Assembly (NCBI GenBank): GCA_946406115.1
Contig: OX291549.1
Span: 18,685,901-18,749,900, forward strand
Direction of reading: 5' to 3'
From: Apoda limacodes
Lineage: Eukaryota > Arthropoda > Insecta > Lepidoptera > Limacodidae
DNA length: 64,000 bases
Both the position numbers and the translations under genes were made by a program. Below the pieces are notes generated by a model. The model did not search any database and was not told the DNA's origin. It saw nothing but the letters and a program-made list of their open reading frames with translations. Shown here in pieces: positions 10,690 through 23,944 of the stretch; within the stretch, counting starts at the first letter, position 1; each line of letters starts with the position of its first letter.

Positions 10690-12798
10690 TATATATCGTA
10701 TTACCTCCCATTTGAATAAATCACCGACTCTGCAAAAGCTTTTAACACGGAAATCTTGATTAAGCTTTCGCAGAGGCTTTTCTATTATTTACCGGGCGGG
10801 ACTTTCAGAATAGAATCGCTGGATCATCGACATTTCAGTTTCAATTAAGCTATGAATGGATAAAGGAAATATAATAAAAGTCACAATTCAAACAAACAAA
10901 ACAAAATAAATATGTGACAAATATAACTGTACGATGACGTGTTGATTTTGTCCCCACCATACATATTTTATACCCAATGTTTCTTGGGTTTGTTTTGGTC
11001 AAGAAATTGTGAAAACAAATTACTGATATTGGTACTGCTTTCATGACTTAGTACCTAACTAACAATTTTAGTTGTAGAAAGGTCTCAGATAACTTATATA
11101 ACCTTTCTATGGATTTTTTCAAACAAAAAATATTATGTGAAAATATCCTCATAATGACCTCCGCATAAACTCCTGGTGGCTAAAAGGACCCACTTTAATA
11201 ACCTCCGCTAGACCTACTTTATAACCTAGATCAGACTAGACAAGGCATTCTTATTAACCTGAATGTAACCGTAAATTATACATTTCATAACCCAGTAAGA
11301 TACAGTTTTACCTTATTCATGAAATCTTTATTTAGTCATGAGTTAGTCACAATCAGTATTTACCGCACATTTTTGAAGTGAAAACTTCTTTAGCGACGTT
11401 GTGCACTTTTTTTGGTATGGGTAAAAAATGATAAACTCGCGTCAGGTCACGTGTCCTGATGGAGAGTAGACAGCTGGCGCGGTGTAGGAGAGAGAGTATC
11501 CCCCTCTCTTTCTACGGCGCGGCGAAAATGTATGCCTGCGCCTGCTGTTTCGTTTAGGCGGCGCAGGGCGCTTGCGCGAATGGTCGTGTGTGTTTATGTT
11601 ACAGCGTCTGTATAGTGGCCATACTGCTGTGTATTCGTAAAATTCGTGTATATAAAGTGTTTAAAATACGGAAATTGAACAAAGTGCATCTTTATCTTTG
11701 TAAAATACGGAAACCGTAATGCCACGCCTATTATAATTTTTATTTTTAGTATTCGCGATTATGAGTAGTACAGTTGGATATGGAATTTTTATTCTATGAC
11801 AGATTGCGATGTCAAATATACTACGTCAAAAAAGTAAATAAACAAACATTATTATTTCTTGACAATGTCAAAGACATGTCTTGTGACATATTTGAGTGTT
11901 AAGCGCTAATCGTGTGTAAAGGTTTTCACTTCTGCCGGCACTCCCGGCGTGCAACTCGTTCTTTTTTTTCCACAATTGGGTTATCGTCAAGCCACAGCAG
12001 AAGCTCGTTTTAGCCAGTTTTCAAATTACCTTTTTTTAATTTGTTAAAACTTGTTTCATAACAGTCAATGGCTTCCATTTTGTAATACTAATCATTTCAT
12101 AATGATGTATCTTATGAAGAATGTAAAATCTACAATAAAATTCAAATGTGTGTGTAAATTCTATTGCGACCACCAGTTTACTGTTAAATTATGGAATAAT
12201 AAGCTTATAAAATACCTCTCATTAACAGGCATATTTTAATTATGTTACGCACATATGGAGTCTAAAAAATACATGAAAATTAAATATTAGTCCCAAACTG
12301 ACGTATAATGATTAATAAAAGTACAAATGCACTTTAAACAACGATTTTATGGGCAAAAACTACGCAATTAGCGTTAGTAATTTAATGTTTTTGTGAGTTC
12401 CTGTCACAATAAACAACTAAAAATGGCTGCCTCAGATGAAAGGCTCATTAGCTTTACAAATAACTCATAGATAACCTAAAAAACTACTACAGCACAAAGT
12501 CTAACATAAAAAAACCCGTGAGTATTTTTTATAAACAAAGCACAAACTATTACTTATTATTGAATTCCTATACTCAATTGACCAGTAAGACTTGATAGTT
12601 TACTATAGTCCACTTCTGTAGTCTAGTCTTTTGTCCAATATAAACGCGGACGGACTAAGAAGTAATTTTAGTTGTCAAGGAGAGCATCGCGCAGCCGATT
12701 GTATTTTAAAAAAGCAATTCAGGTCGCGTGGGTTTTTTTGCGTTGCACTGAGAATCATCTCTGTATGTCGGCAAATTAAACAAAACTGGATGTTTGAG
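10690..12798. other. Intron sequence with a GC-rich patch
   Basis: Mostly AT-rich without credible ORFs. At about 11435-11690 there is a distinctly GC-richer patch (cacgtg, 'ggcgcggtgtaggagagaga', 'cggcggcgcagggcgcttgc'-like text) followed by tgtatataaagtg. It could be an internal promoter or LTR-like regulatory fragment, or simply another repeat. No transcript evidence is visible in sequence. Confidence 0.35.
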
Positions 12799-14695
12799 TT
12801 TTTTTTAATACCACTAAGGTGGCAAACAAGCTTGCGGTCCGCCTTATGGTAAACGGTCATCGCAGCCTGTGGACGCTTGCAACACCTAAGGCACAACTGT
12901 CGCGTTGTCGACCCTTCAAAAATTTAATAACTTCTTACAGAAACTCATACTGTAGTCCTTATTCCACAACCCAAGCGTTCGCGGGAGGAAGTTTCTTTAA
13001 AATCACAATGTACGTTACCATCTAGATTCTAAGGTGCATTTAAATTCACTGCTGATGGCGAGCGGTAATACGATGGTAGAAAGTAGCCGTGAGCATCATT
13101 TCTAACAATTCCTCAGAACACATCCAACAGGAAGTCAAAATCTCTTTTTGTGAGACTTGTAAGTTTGGGATCGATGACGATTCTCCTAACCCGTCGTTGA
13201 ACAGAGTCAAAAGGGCCAAGCTGGTATTTGGATGCACCAACCCAAGGATTGCAGCAGTAGCAGAAATGAACAACTCTCTCTCCAGTCACTGGAGATGTCA
13301 ACACTAAGGATGCGAATGCTTTAGGATATTGTGAGGGGTGTGCTCTGGAATTGTGGGACCACAGTGAATGAGGTTTTCTTAGCGGTGAAGGCGCATCCTT
13401 GTGTCTTTGTTTGTAGATTTGAACCGGACCAAGTTTTTCCGTCCCTAGTCAGAGACTTTGGACAGAGTGGTCTCGATTTAAGGCACAAATTGTCCGCGCT
13501 TTTTCTTTACAACGGAACGAGGGATGTTTTCACGGCCCGTGTGATAAGTGTCTCTAGTACTGTCATCTGCATAGCAATGTATGTTGTTGATGGACAACAT
13601 GTCATTGATATGTAGAAAAAATAGCGTGGGAGACAGCACAGAGCCTTGCAGAGCGACTACCGTCAACTACGACATGTATGCATCTGCGGGACAAAAAGCT
13701 AGCCACCCATTTGCACAAACCCTAGGGCATTCCGTAAGATGGTAACTTCAAAAGAAGACCCCGGTGCCAGATCGCAACGCCATCGCTATGTACAGGCTAC
13801 ATGCCAATGCCTCCCGATGACTCTCAATAGCTAGTGCCCATCGATGTGTGACATACACTAGAAGGTCACCAGTCGAGCGACAGACGCTCACCAGGTCGGG
13901 TTTTTATAGGTATCTTAGAAGCTAGGTGTTGATCACACGCTCCATTACCTTGGAAATGAGATAGGCCTAGTGTGGTAAGAGAGCGCGAAGAGGTGCGTGA
14001 GTGCAGGGCACAATTTAGGAGCACACTGATAAAGCACCAATTCTAGTATACCATCTGGCCCACTCGACCTATGAACGTCTAGAGAAAGCAACACCCGCCG
14101 GAACTTTCGCTGTATTATGGAGATTTCCGGCATGGTCTTACCGCACCGCGGTATAGTAGGTTGTACTGCACAGCGCCTTCGTCATTCATATTCGAGTTTT
14201 AGGCAAAGAGCATAGATTGCCCAGTAGATCGGCTTTCTCTTTATTACTATGAGCAATGGCAAAAGTTTCCTTCGGCAGTTTCAGCAAGCGACCAGAAAGC
14301 ACAACTCCCAGAGGAATAGTTTGCAAGTTGCCCATCTATTTTACGGTGAATTCGAATTTAGGTCTGCCAGTTGGCTTTTTACTGAACCTCGAGGTAGCAT
14401 TTAATTTGCGTTTTTACTCAGAAATATTCCGATCCTTATAATTACTAGCCGTGTTCCAAGTCTAATACGCAGTTCGCTTGAGTATTTTAGCTTATCTGCA
14501 AGAATGATTAAGCCACGGTCGTTTTTAACACTTGCAGCTAATTGCGGGTTAGAAACAAAGAATGCCATACCAGCGATGATTGTCTCAGTGACTGCGGCTG
14601 CGCAGACGTCAGAATCTTCTAAGCTAAATCAGAGCAGCCACCACGACGGGTACAATGCATAAAATTCACGCAATCTATCTCAGACTTATAATGTC
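12799..14695 (-). mobile_element. Decayed LINE, copy C (antisense)
   Basis: Reverse complement of the copy A family. Its 3' end is at 12799-12808 (T-run, then ataccactaaggtggcaaac) and its 5'-truncated end is near 14695 (cattataagtctgagatag...). Recognisable fragments on the minus strand are SSGPDGI near 14060-14100, QGSVLSPTLFFLHINDML and CYADDST near 13560-13650, and SVQRRVRRIVIDPKLTS near 13150-13210. Many frameshifts and small deletions show that this copy is much older than copies A and B. It is non-functional. Confidence 0.88.
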
Positions 14696-14699
14696 AGAC

Positions 14700-15527
14700 A
14701 CTGATTTTATTGTTTGGGTGGCTTTTTCGAGCTAGTACTCGCTGTGCCCTACCTCTCATAAAACTCCAAAAACGGATTAGCTGTGATAATTCGCTGAACA
14801 AAAGAAAGCAAATCAAACAATATATATTCAAATAGGTTTCTAAGAACACTTTTGGATCGTCGATACACGGTGTTCTTACCCGACTGCCAAGGACGGGTTA
14901 TGTTTTTCACGCGTATCTATGTATGTATGTAAATTTTTTTATTATCTCGTATCTTCCATACGGCTGGATGGATTCCTATAATTAAGGAACCGTTGGATTT
15001 GTCTTCATACCCCAAGTGTTCTTAAAAAAAACCAAAATGGCGGAAGTTAGCTTTAATGTGCGGGTTAAAAAAAATCTTTTTTAAAACCCTAACCATTATT
15101 ATAGTTAAATATTAAATATTTTTCAGGTATTTATATATTAATGTTTTTGAGGTCGGCTTTTTTATTTATTGAATTATATATTTTAAGTAGTTTTCTTTTA
15201 AAATGAATACTATTCGCCATTTTACGTAAAGACACTCTGTAGTTTTGTAAATGGGATAGTCATAAAACTTCGAAGTTGCGGTCATGACTAAATAGGTTAT
15301 TTATGTGTTTAAAGGAAATAATTAATACTAAAAGCCTATAAATTATGCCATGAAATTAAGTCAATTTTTTTATGGTATTGAGCATTGAACATTGGTTCAT
15401 CAGCCTTTGATAATCAAAAAAAATATAACTAATCTTTTTCTATTCAAGTAACAACTTAAAATAAATACATACTTTATATCTAAAAAAGGGAATTTCTGCG
15501 CTTGCTGACAATGTTGTCTATTTCTGC
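14700..15527. other. Intron sequence with degenerate repeat
   Basis: 14870-15065 holds the 'cgtatcttccatacggctgg' and 'ccaaaatggcggaag' repeat type, related to about 1150-1300. Otherwise AT-rich, with nothing recognised. Confidence 0.35.
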
Positions 15528-15737
15528 TTAGGGTAGATACTCCTTTTTCTCAATTACTTTACTGCATTGAGAGGCAGTGGAATCCAGCATTTCGTGCTTC
15601 AGTGAGTTCCAGACATGTTCAATCGTGTTCATATCAGGTGACCTCGCCAGCCAATACATAAATGTCACATGCACATAATTGAGATATTCTCGAATTGAAC
15701 AACCATTATACGGAAGTGGTGTGCCAACTCTCAGCAT
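15528..15737 (-). pseudogene. Tc1-like transposase fragment
   Basis: The minus-strand frame reads FMYWLARSPDMNTIEHVWNS, followed by LKHEML. This matches the end of the catalytic core of Tc1/mariner DDE transposases (consensus W-ARSPD-N-IEHVW), including the last acidic region. Only about 69 residues survive; the earlier catalytic residues and both terminal repeats are missing. It is a relic of a cut-and-paste transposon. Confidence 0.65.
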
Positions 15738-15788
15738 TTGACCTAGTATCTAAAAACTAAAGATTTTCATCTATCCGTTATAAAACTA

Positions 15789-16545
15789 TCCTGGGTTGCA
15801 CGAACTAACTTTAACGATAACAAAAAGCCCATGACTCCTCAAATACTCGGTTAAGCAAAAAATGGAGTGCACCATCTAACAATTGTTAAATTACGTCATA
15901 ACTTTAATGTTAACAAAAACCAACCGATAATGACTATGGTTATAATTTAAGTTACAATTTACAAGCCGCTAAATGATCATAAAAAGAGGTTATTTATGAG
16001 AAATACAACAAATTTAAATTACCTGGTGTTTTGAATATTATGTAGGTAGCATTGCTAATGAAATACATTTATTTGAATAGTATTTATTTAACTATGTAGG
16101 TAAAAATTAAAGTTTGTTAAGCCTAGTCGTAATAGTTATTTAAACCTTTACAAAAAAACAGTTTTCGATAGCACTAAACAAAAAGTATCCATATTTATTT
16201 TTTGTTTTATAATAAAAACATCAACATAGTTACAATATAGCTGCACTGCTCATGCACGCTCAGTTACATATCGCGCCATCTTTGTCTTAGCTCAGGGTTA
16301 CTGCAAATCTACATTAAATAACATAAATTAAGGACTGTTTTGTCTGTCGCTCAATATTTTCTATATTAATTGTGAAAGGCATGGTTTCAAGTCCTTTAGC
16401 CTGGCAAAATACGTAACAATAGCATTTGCAACTTGTAGGACGATGCAACCCAAATTAGTGAATTGTAACAGTTCAAGTAAAAGTAATTGTCAAAGTTATT
16501 TTTGGCAACTGCTATAACAATAGTTTTAGTGCAATCCAGCCTTAA
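15789..16545 (+). mobile_element. MITE with CTGGGTTGCAC-type ends
   Basis: The left end ctgggttgcacgaactaact and the right end (gtgcaatccagcc near 16530) are imperfect inverted repeats, matching 10 of 11 in ctggRttgcac. The subterminal 'taactttaacgataac' type sequence is also familiar from insect MITEs. Part of its interior (about 15940-16460) recurs inverted at about 49800-51050. Confidence 0.55.
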
Positions 16546-16611
16546 GGCTATTCGTTATTATTTCCCTTACTAATTAGATAACAACATGTTGTGCAAGACA
16601 TGTTGAGTGAA

Positions 16612-16860
16612 AGAATTCCCTTGCCTAGTTGGTAGTGTGGCCAATTGCTGTGGGAGGGTGTGGGTTCGATTCCTGCACTGGACAAACATTTATGTAATAA
16701 ACATTTGTGTTTGTCTTAAGTCTGGGTGTAATTATGTATGATATGTATGTTTTTACAATAAAAAAGTAATATATGTATTTTTATCCGTTGTCTGATATCC
16801 ATAACACAAGCTTTGCTTACTTTGGGGCCAGACGGCGCTGTGTGTTATGTCCAAATATAT
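16612..16860 (+). mobile_element. tRNA-derived SINE, copy 1
   Basis: Holds a pol III type 2 internal promoter: A box TGCCTAGTTGG at 16622-16632 and a perfect B box GGTTCGATTCC at 16663-16673. Downstream comes a shared body (gtttgtcttaagtctgggtg, cagacggcgctgtgtgttat). An inverted copy is at 49490-49695. No cloverleaf-competent tRNA is present, so this is a SINE rather than a tRNA gene. Confidence 0.75.
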
Positions 16861-16869
16861 TTATTATTA

Positions 16870-18642
16870 ATCTATGATGAAAATGTGGACAGTAGGTACA
16901 TATACGTGCATGAAAATGGCCACATATTTGTTTTCAAAGTTTTTTTATACTGTCTATTGAGCTGTGTTTTTACTTACATATATGAACGTATTTGGTAGTT
17001 TATTTATATATTATTATGTAATTTTACTTATTATTATTATATTTTAATATGTTTAATATATTCAAAAAGCCTTTTTTTTTGCATAAACAACTTCGCTTTT
17101 CTCTTGAGTCAATGGTAAACAGGCAGTTAATGCTTTAGGCTTTAGATCTTTCATTTTGAACATAGATTTTATTTGTTTGAAAAGTATAAATACATAAGTA
17201 TTTTAATTTGATTTGCTAATAAATCGGTTTATATAATGTTCCTTTCTGATCTGTAATGACCAAGGCTTTCTTGAAAGTGTTTTTCTTTTTATTTCGTGTA
17301 TTGACTGGAATAAGAGTGACCCGGACAAAATCCAAATGTGAAAAAGTCACCAAGTTGAGCAAGTATTGTACGGCTTTGTTAATTAAAAAGAATTTTTATA
17401 TCAAAATACTTGTAGTATTTTGTGTAGAAAAGTTTTAGAATTAGTGCGTTAAAATACTAGTTTACAACAAATCAATTACAAGAAAGGACACTTTCTTTCG
17501 ATGCGGCTTACTAAGTCATATAGATCATTTATTCCGAAAACTTTTATATTCCACAGAATTTAAGTATACCTATAGGTAGGTACCTCCATATTAAATACCG
17601 CTATTCATTTATGAGTAATATAGCTTTAGCCTATTTATATATAAAAGAAACACAAGCGTTTGCGTCTTCCTTATTCATTTAATTATTTCCTAAAAAAAAT
17701 TTATTCTACTTTAAATACAGTGTCCTGTGTTATATTGGGACGTAGTATTCTTATTTGAATATATGTATTAACAAAATAAACATTTCACGTTCCATGATGG
17801 TTTTCTTAATAGTTAACCATAATGTCTGAATGATTTGCCATATAAGATCGAATGTAGATAAATATAGCTTCACGGTTTTAATTCCCAGAAGGGGTAACCA
17901 GTGGCTCGATATATATACACACCCAATTGTCAGAAACTGGCAATAGGAGTATATGATTCTGTCTATCGGAGACTTTTATTTTACCGCATATAACTCTAAA
18001 GCTTCTAATTTACGACGTATGGGGTATACACAAAGCCACCAGATACCCTGCTTCAGAAGTAGGTTTGTGGCAATAAAAACCCGGCTTACCCCCTGTCACG
18101 CAGGACTAAAGTGATTAATAAAAGGGGCGGTCCCCCACATTATGATGTGGCTGTGTATCCAGCCAAAAGTAACCCCCCCCCCCCCTTCTTTGAATAAAAA
18201 CTTGTGAAGATGAAATAGTGACGATATATCGAATGTCATCAAGTGTCACACCAACACAAATAAACTTTATTTAGGATATTTACCTAATAATTATCTACAG
18301 ACATTAAAGAGGAAACATCAGACCTAAGCTAATACATAGTTAGGTATTTGGAAATACAATTGCCGTCGCGCTAAGACTCAGGCAAAGACACCGATGTGCG
18401 GTAAGGAAAAATGCGCCGCGGAATAATTATACCTAGTCACAATCAGCAAAATAGGTGTTTTGTATTCCTCACATTTCTTCTCCGCCTCTCAACCGAGTTG
18501 TATAGAAATTACTTATCCTGGAAGTTAATGAATTTTTCTATGTATACATGTTATGTTTTTCAAAAAAAAGTTACATATTTGTACAGAGCGCGTCTGAAAA
18601 TGTCATTAAAATTGGCAATTTTTTGGACTTTTGCAGGGCCCC
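16870..18642. other. AT-rich intron sequence with repeat relics
   Basis: About 17880-18185 carries a relic ('ggggtaaccagtggctcgat', 'cacattatgatgtggctgtg') ending in a long C-run at about 18172-18185. A hairpin could form between its 'atgatgtgg'-type blocks. No gene is seen. Confidence 0.35.
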
Positions 18643-18935
18643 AGTTTTATAAACTCATACTCATACTCTTTATTCATAAATTTAAATTTACAAGTCAATT
18701 ACAATACATTAAATATGCCAAATTGGTACAGTTAAATTAATATAGATATTTATTTTATTACAAGTTAAAATACATTAATTAATAATGAGTTATTACAAAT
18801 GTTCAATGTCAAAAATTCATTTATGTCATAAAAAGCATGTTCAGTAAAAAATAATTTAAGATTTTTTTCAAAAATATTGTCGTTCTCAATAACTGTAATT
18901 TCGTATGGGAGTCCATTGTTGATTTTAGGATATTA
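18643..18935 (-). pseudogene. LINE C-terminal relic with TATGAG tail
   Basis: On the minus strand, from about 18935, the frame reads KINNGLPYEITVIEND, later FFTEHAFYDINEFLTLN, and then stops. This resembles the last residues of jockey-like LINE ORF2 proteins. Downstream is a short 3' UTR with 'gaataaagagtatgagtatg', that is, a polyadenylation-like signal and a short tandem tail. Only the extreme 3' end remains, as expected for a 5'-truncated insertion. Confidence 0.5.
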
Positions 18936-19191
18936 ATGATATTTAAAATAAAACAAAATATATCTGATATATGAAAAAAAATATAGGTCTAATGTCAAAA
19001 TCCAGGGAGGAAACAAGGGAATACGTATGTATGGGAAAAATCAGCGCTACCTACCTACCTACCTTTGCTAACTAGCGTCGATATAATTGATATTCTTATT
19101 TTCCTCTTTGTGCAAAGCGAATTTCAAAAATGTGCTTCTAAAGAAATATATTACCAGTTATAGCTATTTTATGAACGATAGTTACTGTTTT

Positions 19192-19281
19192 TAGGATAAA
19201 ACTGCGAGTTGTAGATTTCACTTCTACTAAAAGTGGCCGTTTTTAGAAGATATGCTGTCTACAACTCGCAGTTTTATCCTA
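19192..19281. repeat. Perfect 24-bp inverted repeat (hairpin)
   Basis: Positions 19192-19215 (taggataaaactgcgagttg, then taga) are the exact reverse complement of 19258-19281. A 42-base loop separates them. The outer sequence pairs only loosely. It may be the core of a small foldback element. Confidence 0.75.
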
Positions 19282-19299
19282 GGAATATAACAATACATT

Positions 19300-21344
19300 C
19301 TAAAAATAGTTTATAATTAGTAACGTAATTCTGTAGACGCACATTTTTGTGGCGCTAGGGGACGTCAGGAACCCGCAAACATGACAAACAAATCTATAAT
19401 ATTTGATATTAATGACGAGATAGTTTTTCATATATCGAATCGAAATATTTCTGAGTCTGTTAAGACATTTTATGCCATGTAAACATGTCGTTATGATATG
19501 TAGGTAAGTTTATTAATTCTAGGAAGCCAATTTGCAAAGATGTCGGCAATTCTACGTTTGAAATCTTCACGTGTATTATCCAGTTTCTGGGAAATGACAG
19601 TATAATATTGTCACACAAAAACAGTATTTCACAGTGTTATTTCTAATGAAGGCTATTCTGTAACTGTAGTAGGAATTTTCTTTTTCTTTCTTACCTTTTC
19701 CCTTTTTATTTGGGTTTCCCTATTCGTGAAACAGTCTGTCTTGGTTTATCTGTAGACGTAGGTGTGCACGTCTAGATCCTTCGTAACGGTTGTCTACCAT
19801 GTTGCCTGGAATAAAAGTGATCCGAACAAAACACAAACGTCAAAAGGGACAAAGTTCAGCAAGGATTGGATGGTTTTTCTAATAAAAAAAGGTATACATA
19901 TATCATAATGTGTGCCAACTTTCATAAAAACCCTTAGAAATATTTCTGCAGACAATGTGCATACAAAAAATCAGTTCTTTTAAATTCATTTTTGAACTAA
20001 AAGTAGCCACAACTAAAAGTATACCTTATGAACTCCTACCTGACCCGTTGTTTCTTTTGTTAAAACAACTGCCGCACCAACCTATTGTGAAATGGTTGTA
20101 CTAATACAGAAACCTTCCCGGCGTGTGCAAAACAAATTACCGAAATTTCAATACAACCGGTTTACCCTTATTGCGCGAATCCGACTCCCACTTGACCTTT
20201 TCGGAAAATCCTATCTTATCGGATGCCTACGTCATACAAAGAACACACCCTCCAAGTTTTAGGTCTCTACGATTAGCGGTTTAGGCTGTTCGTTGATCCG
20301 TAAGTCAGTCATTCAGGACAAATCATTTTATATGTATACTAGCTTTTGCCAGCGGCTTCGCCCGCCCTAAGTTTGGTTATCGGCGTAGGATTCTTACGGC
20401 AACTCCTCATTTATAGAAAAGAACCTACTTACACTCTCTCTCCCTCTCTCTCTTTCTTTAAAATAATAAATAATTGACTACTAATGACTAATAACCTAAT
20501 GGATTAACGTCACGAGCATCATACAAACTTTGAACCCCCGTTAAGGGGGTGAGTTTTGGAAAATTCTTTCTTAGGGCACGCCTACATCATAATAGCTATA
20601 TGTGCCCTAAATTTCAGATCAGTCAGTCAGTAATAGTTACTTTGGGCTAACGCTAACTTTAACCGGCGACTTTGTTTACGTAGAAGGTGAAAATATTTTT
20701 AAATAATACGTACCGCTCTTCCCCCTTATGACTGTCCGCGCTTGCACATCATAAATGCGCATGCAGTACTTGATCATTATTTTGCTGCGATGTTAATTTA
20801 AAACTACGATATGTCCTAAGATATTCATTAAAATCGAATAATGTAAAGGGCAATTTTGGTTTAAATTAAATACTTGTGATGAATAATGTATTTATTTGGA
20901 TAAGGATTAATATCATGTTTATAAAAACATCATCGCAAATAATGCGTTATTTCAGAACAAATTTGGTTAGCATAAAAAAGGTTATAGTGAGCCAACCTTA
21001 GAAGATAGACATATGCTGTCTCAGACCTTTTTTTAGAACTTTTAAAGGGAAACCATTCTGTAATACATGATTTTTGCAAAACTTTAACTGTTTACGCAGC
21101 GCACTCAGCGGAAGCTCTCAAAAGGAAAAAAAACCTCGATTTTCAAACATTCTTCATTGGTGCTCCGCTCCTGTTGTTCTAACCGTAATAATTTATAGCC
21201 TATAAGCCTGACCCCATAAATAGGATATCTTACACTAAAAGATTTTTTTCAAATCGGACCAGGAGTTCCTGAGATTAGTGCGTTCAAACAAACAAACAAA
21301 CAAACTCTTCAGAATATTTGCTTATGTTTTTGAGTGAGTTTAAC
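19300..21344. other. Intron stretch with several repeat remnants
   Basis: 20110-20340 and 20339-20440 hold two common dispersed repeats, the latter starting 'actagcttttgccagcggct' and running into a CT-rich microsatellite at about 20437-20458. 20520-20640 matches 57060-57245. No ORF of interest. Confidence 0.4.
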
Positions 21345-22000
21345 CTTTTTAGAGTTCCGTAGCCAAATGGCAAAAAATGGAACCATTATAGATACGTCAT
21401 GTCTGTCTGACTGTCTGTCCGCCCGTCATGTCACAGCCACTTTTTTCCGAATCTATAAGAAATATACTGTCTAACTACTTGGTAAGTAAAAAACTTGGTA
21501 AGTAGATGTATTCTGTGAACTGCATTAAGATTTTCACACAAAAATAAAAAATCAATAAATTTTGGGGTTCCCCATACTGAAACTCAAAAATTTTTTTTTG
21601 GGTACCTATGGATAGGTCTTCAAAAATGATATTAAGGTTTCTTAAATCATTTTTTGCTAAACTGAATAGTTAGCGCGAGAGACACTTCCAAAGTGGTAAA
21701 ATGTGTGGGTGTGTGTGTGTCCCTGTAATTTATAAAATAAAAGGGTGATAAAACTAAAAAAAATATACGATGTATATTACTATGCAAACTTCCACCGAAA
21801 ATTGGTTTTAACGAGATCTAGTAAGTAGTTTTTTTTAATACGTCATAAATCGTAAACCGCAATTTACTTTTCATTCACTCAACTCAAATATAAAAATAAA
21901 AAAAACATTTTTTTTTGTTTGTGTTTGTAAAGTACGTAAATGGTGGGTACGGAACCCTTGGTGCGTGAGTCCAACTCGCACTTGGCCGGTTTTTTTTTAA
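21345..22000 (+). repeat. Long conserved lepidopteran interspersed repeat
   Basis: Runs from agttccgtagccaaatggca through 'catgtctgtctgactgtctg', 'gcgcgagagacacttccaaa' and 'gaacgagatctagtaagtag' to the tail gtccaactcgcacttggccg plus a T-run. The same tail type occurs at about 38010-38070, 41225-41270 and 62740-62790. Non-coding. A degenerate full relative lies at 37735-38070. Confidence 0.6.
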
Positions 22001-22194
22001 TAAAATCGATTTGAGTTGTCAAACATGTGTCAAAATAAAATGTAATTTAAATCAAAAGCACTAAGGAGTATTGATATCAACTTCGAAGCATATGAATGCC
22101 AAATAACTTTCCACCCCTTTTTAATCGCGTTAGGGGATGAATTTGAATAATAACGAAACACGTTTTCTACCAATTCTGTTAAAACAGGTATATG

Positions 22195-22385
22195 CAAAAT
22201 TTGAAGGAGATTGGACCAAGGAATCACGTTGTCCCATACAAACTTTGCCCCCCTTTTTCACCCCCTTAGGGGTAGAATTTCGGAAAATCCTTTCTTATTG
22301 GATGCCTACGTCATACAATGAACACACCCTCCAAGTTTCAGGTCTCTACGATGAGCGGTTTAGACAAAGCATTTTATATGTATAG
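22195..22385 (+). repeat. Dispersed repeat, 'acgtcataca' type
   Basis: The sequence caaactttgcccccctttttcacccccttag, split here as 'tttttcacccccttagggg', is followed by 'ttggatgcctacgtcataca' and 'tccaagtttcaggtctctac'. Similar text occurs at 20205-20345, 26460-26720 and 38350-38470. Confidence 0.45.
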
Positions 22386-22399
22386 ATAGAAGATAAGTA

Positions 22400-23111
22400 T
22401 TATGGATAAGGAGATGATAATAAAAACTCAAACAGTTCAAAACCTATATTTAAAGATTGTTTATAAAATTTAGAGCCTATTTAGATATAAATAAAGTTAT
22501 GGCGAAATAACATACATACATACTCTCAAAATTTCGCATTTTCATTCAATATTAATTTAGTTTTTTAGTTAAAATTTTTAAAAAACAAAATATGTTCACA
22601 ATAAAGGAGGTAAAAAGCTATCTCATCACTCGAGACGACGGCCTTTTTCTTTTGACTTTTTTCCCTTTTTCTCGTCACGTTTATGTCATTAATAAAATAT
22701 ACAAAGTTGACTTATGACTTGAGATATATTAGGGGCATTTTTTTCTGAGCTATGAATTAATTTATGGTCGACACCGCAGGGTTTTTTTACTATCCTAGCT
22801 CGAGCTATTTTGAATATCCTAAGATCTTTAAAACAACATTAAGATATAAATATATAGTTTCAGTAAAATACAAGTCTTTATTAACTGTGATTTACCAATT
22901 AATATAAATACCAGCTTATCTATACAAATAAAAATTAAATGCTCAATTTTTACTTACTTGGCTTGTAAAATGTTGTTTGTGTAAAATGTCAACACGTGTA
23001 GTTATAACGCCGCGATTCGTTACAAATCAATGAATGGGACATCACCTTTCGTTACGTGATACCACGATGCCACTTTGCACGAATATTCTACATGCCATTA
23101 TATTATTTTTA
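22400..23111. other. AT-rich intron sequence
   Basis: Nothing recognised apart from low-complexity A/T runs. Confidence 0.3.
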
Positions 23112-23204
23112 AGAGATATAGCTACGGGCCATCTCTATGCAGGCGGTCTTCTTCTTAGGGTGGTAATTGAACTTGGATTCATCACTTGAAATGAGGTTCG
23201 TGGA
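23112..23204 (-). pseudogene. Tc1-like transposase fragment (SDESKFN)
   Basis: The minus-strand frame reads STNLISSDESKFNYHPKKK and a further 12 residues without a stop. (F/S)SDESKFN is the second-aspartate motif of Tc1-like DDE transposases. Only 31 codons are clear; flanking sequence is too decayed to extend. It may be a different copy from the fragment at 15528-15737. Confidence 0.4.
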
Positions 23205-23944
23205 AGAGGGCACCGCGGTATCACAAAATGTAAGGGACCTGAATTTTGTCTTTTAACCAAATAACAAAGTGTAGGCTCAAAATGTAAAAAGTTAAAATGC
23301 TCAAAAGAAAGAGATTGTTCTATATTTTACATAGTGGCCTTTCTTATTTGGGCCTAAATTATAGTTTTCTTGAGTTAATATTTACAAAATAAGTTAAACC
23401 CGAAGAAATAGGGTGTAAGTGAATCACTTAAGAACGATCGAACGGATTAGACATTTTTTTTTAAATGTAAGGAAATTGTACTAATAAGGGTTTTAGGCAA
23501 TGGCCTTTAGAAGATGTTTTAAAGGAATTGAAAAAGTAGTCCGGTTTTTTTTTGTATGGAATTTTGTTTTACAAAAATGTGGTCAGGACAAGGTCTGTAG
23601 GTTCAGCTAGTATTATTTAAATATTTGTGATTAAAATCCTTTTTTTACAACTTGCAACATTTTTAATTTTAAAAAAATTTAAGCCGAGGAAAGCATGTCA
23701 GTTTTTTTATGAAAAAGAGCAAAAACCAAAGTTAGGAGCCAAATCTAATACAGCTATATATTTACGTAGCGTTCTTCATCAAACAATTTAATATTACTTT
23801 CTACGATACAAGAAGTTATGATATGAAGAAAGCGAAACCAACTTTTTATTTGTCGAATATTTTAATCACGAGTTTCTGAATTCAATCACGAGTTTCCCGA
23901 GAAAGGAAAAGGCTACGTAAAAACGTCAAGTGCGAGTTATTTTT

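Noticed and set aside
16615..16690. Possible tRNA gene because of perfect A and B boxes
   Set aside because: No acceptor or anticodon stem pairing, and an inverted diverged copy with the same body at 49.5 kb shows it to be a SINE.
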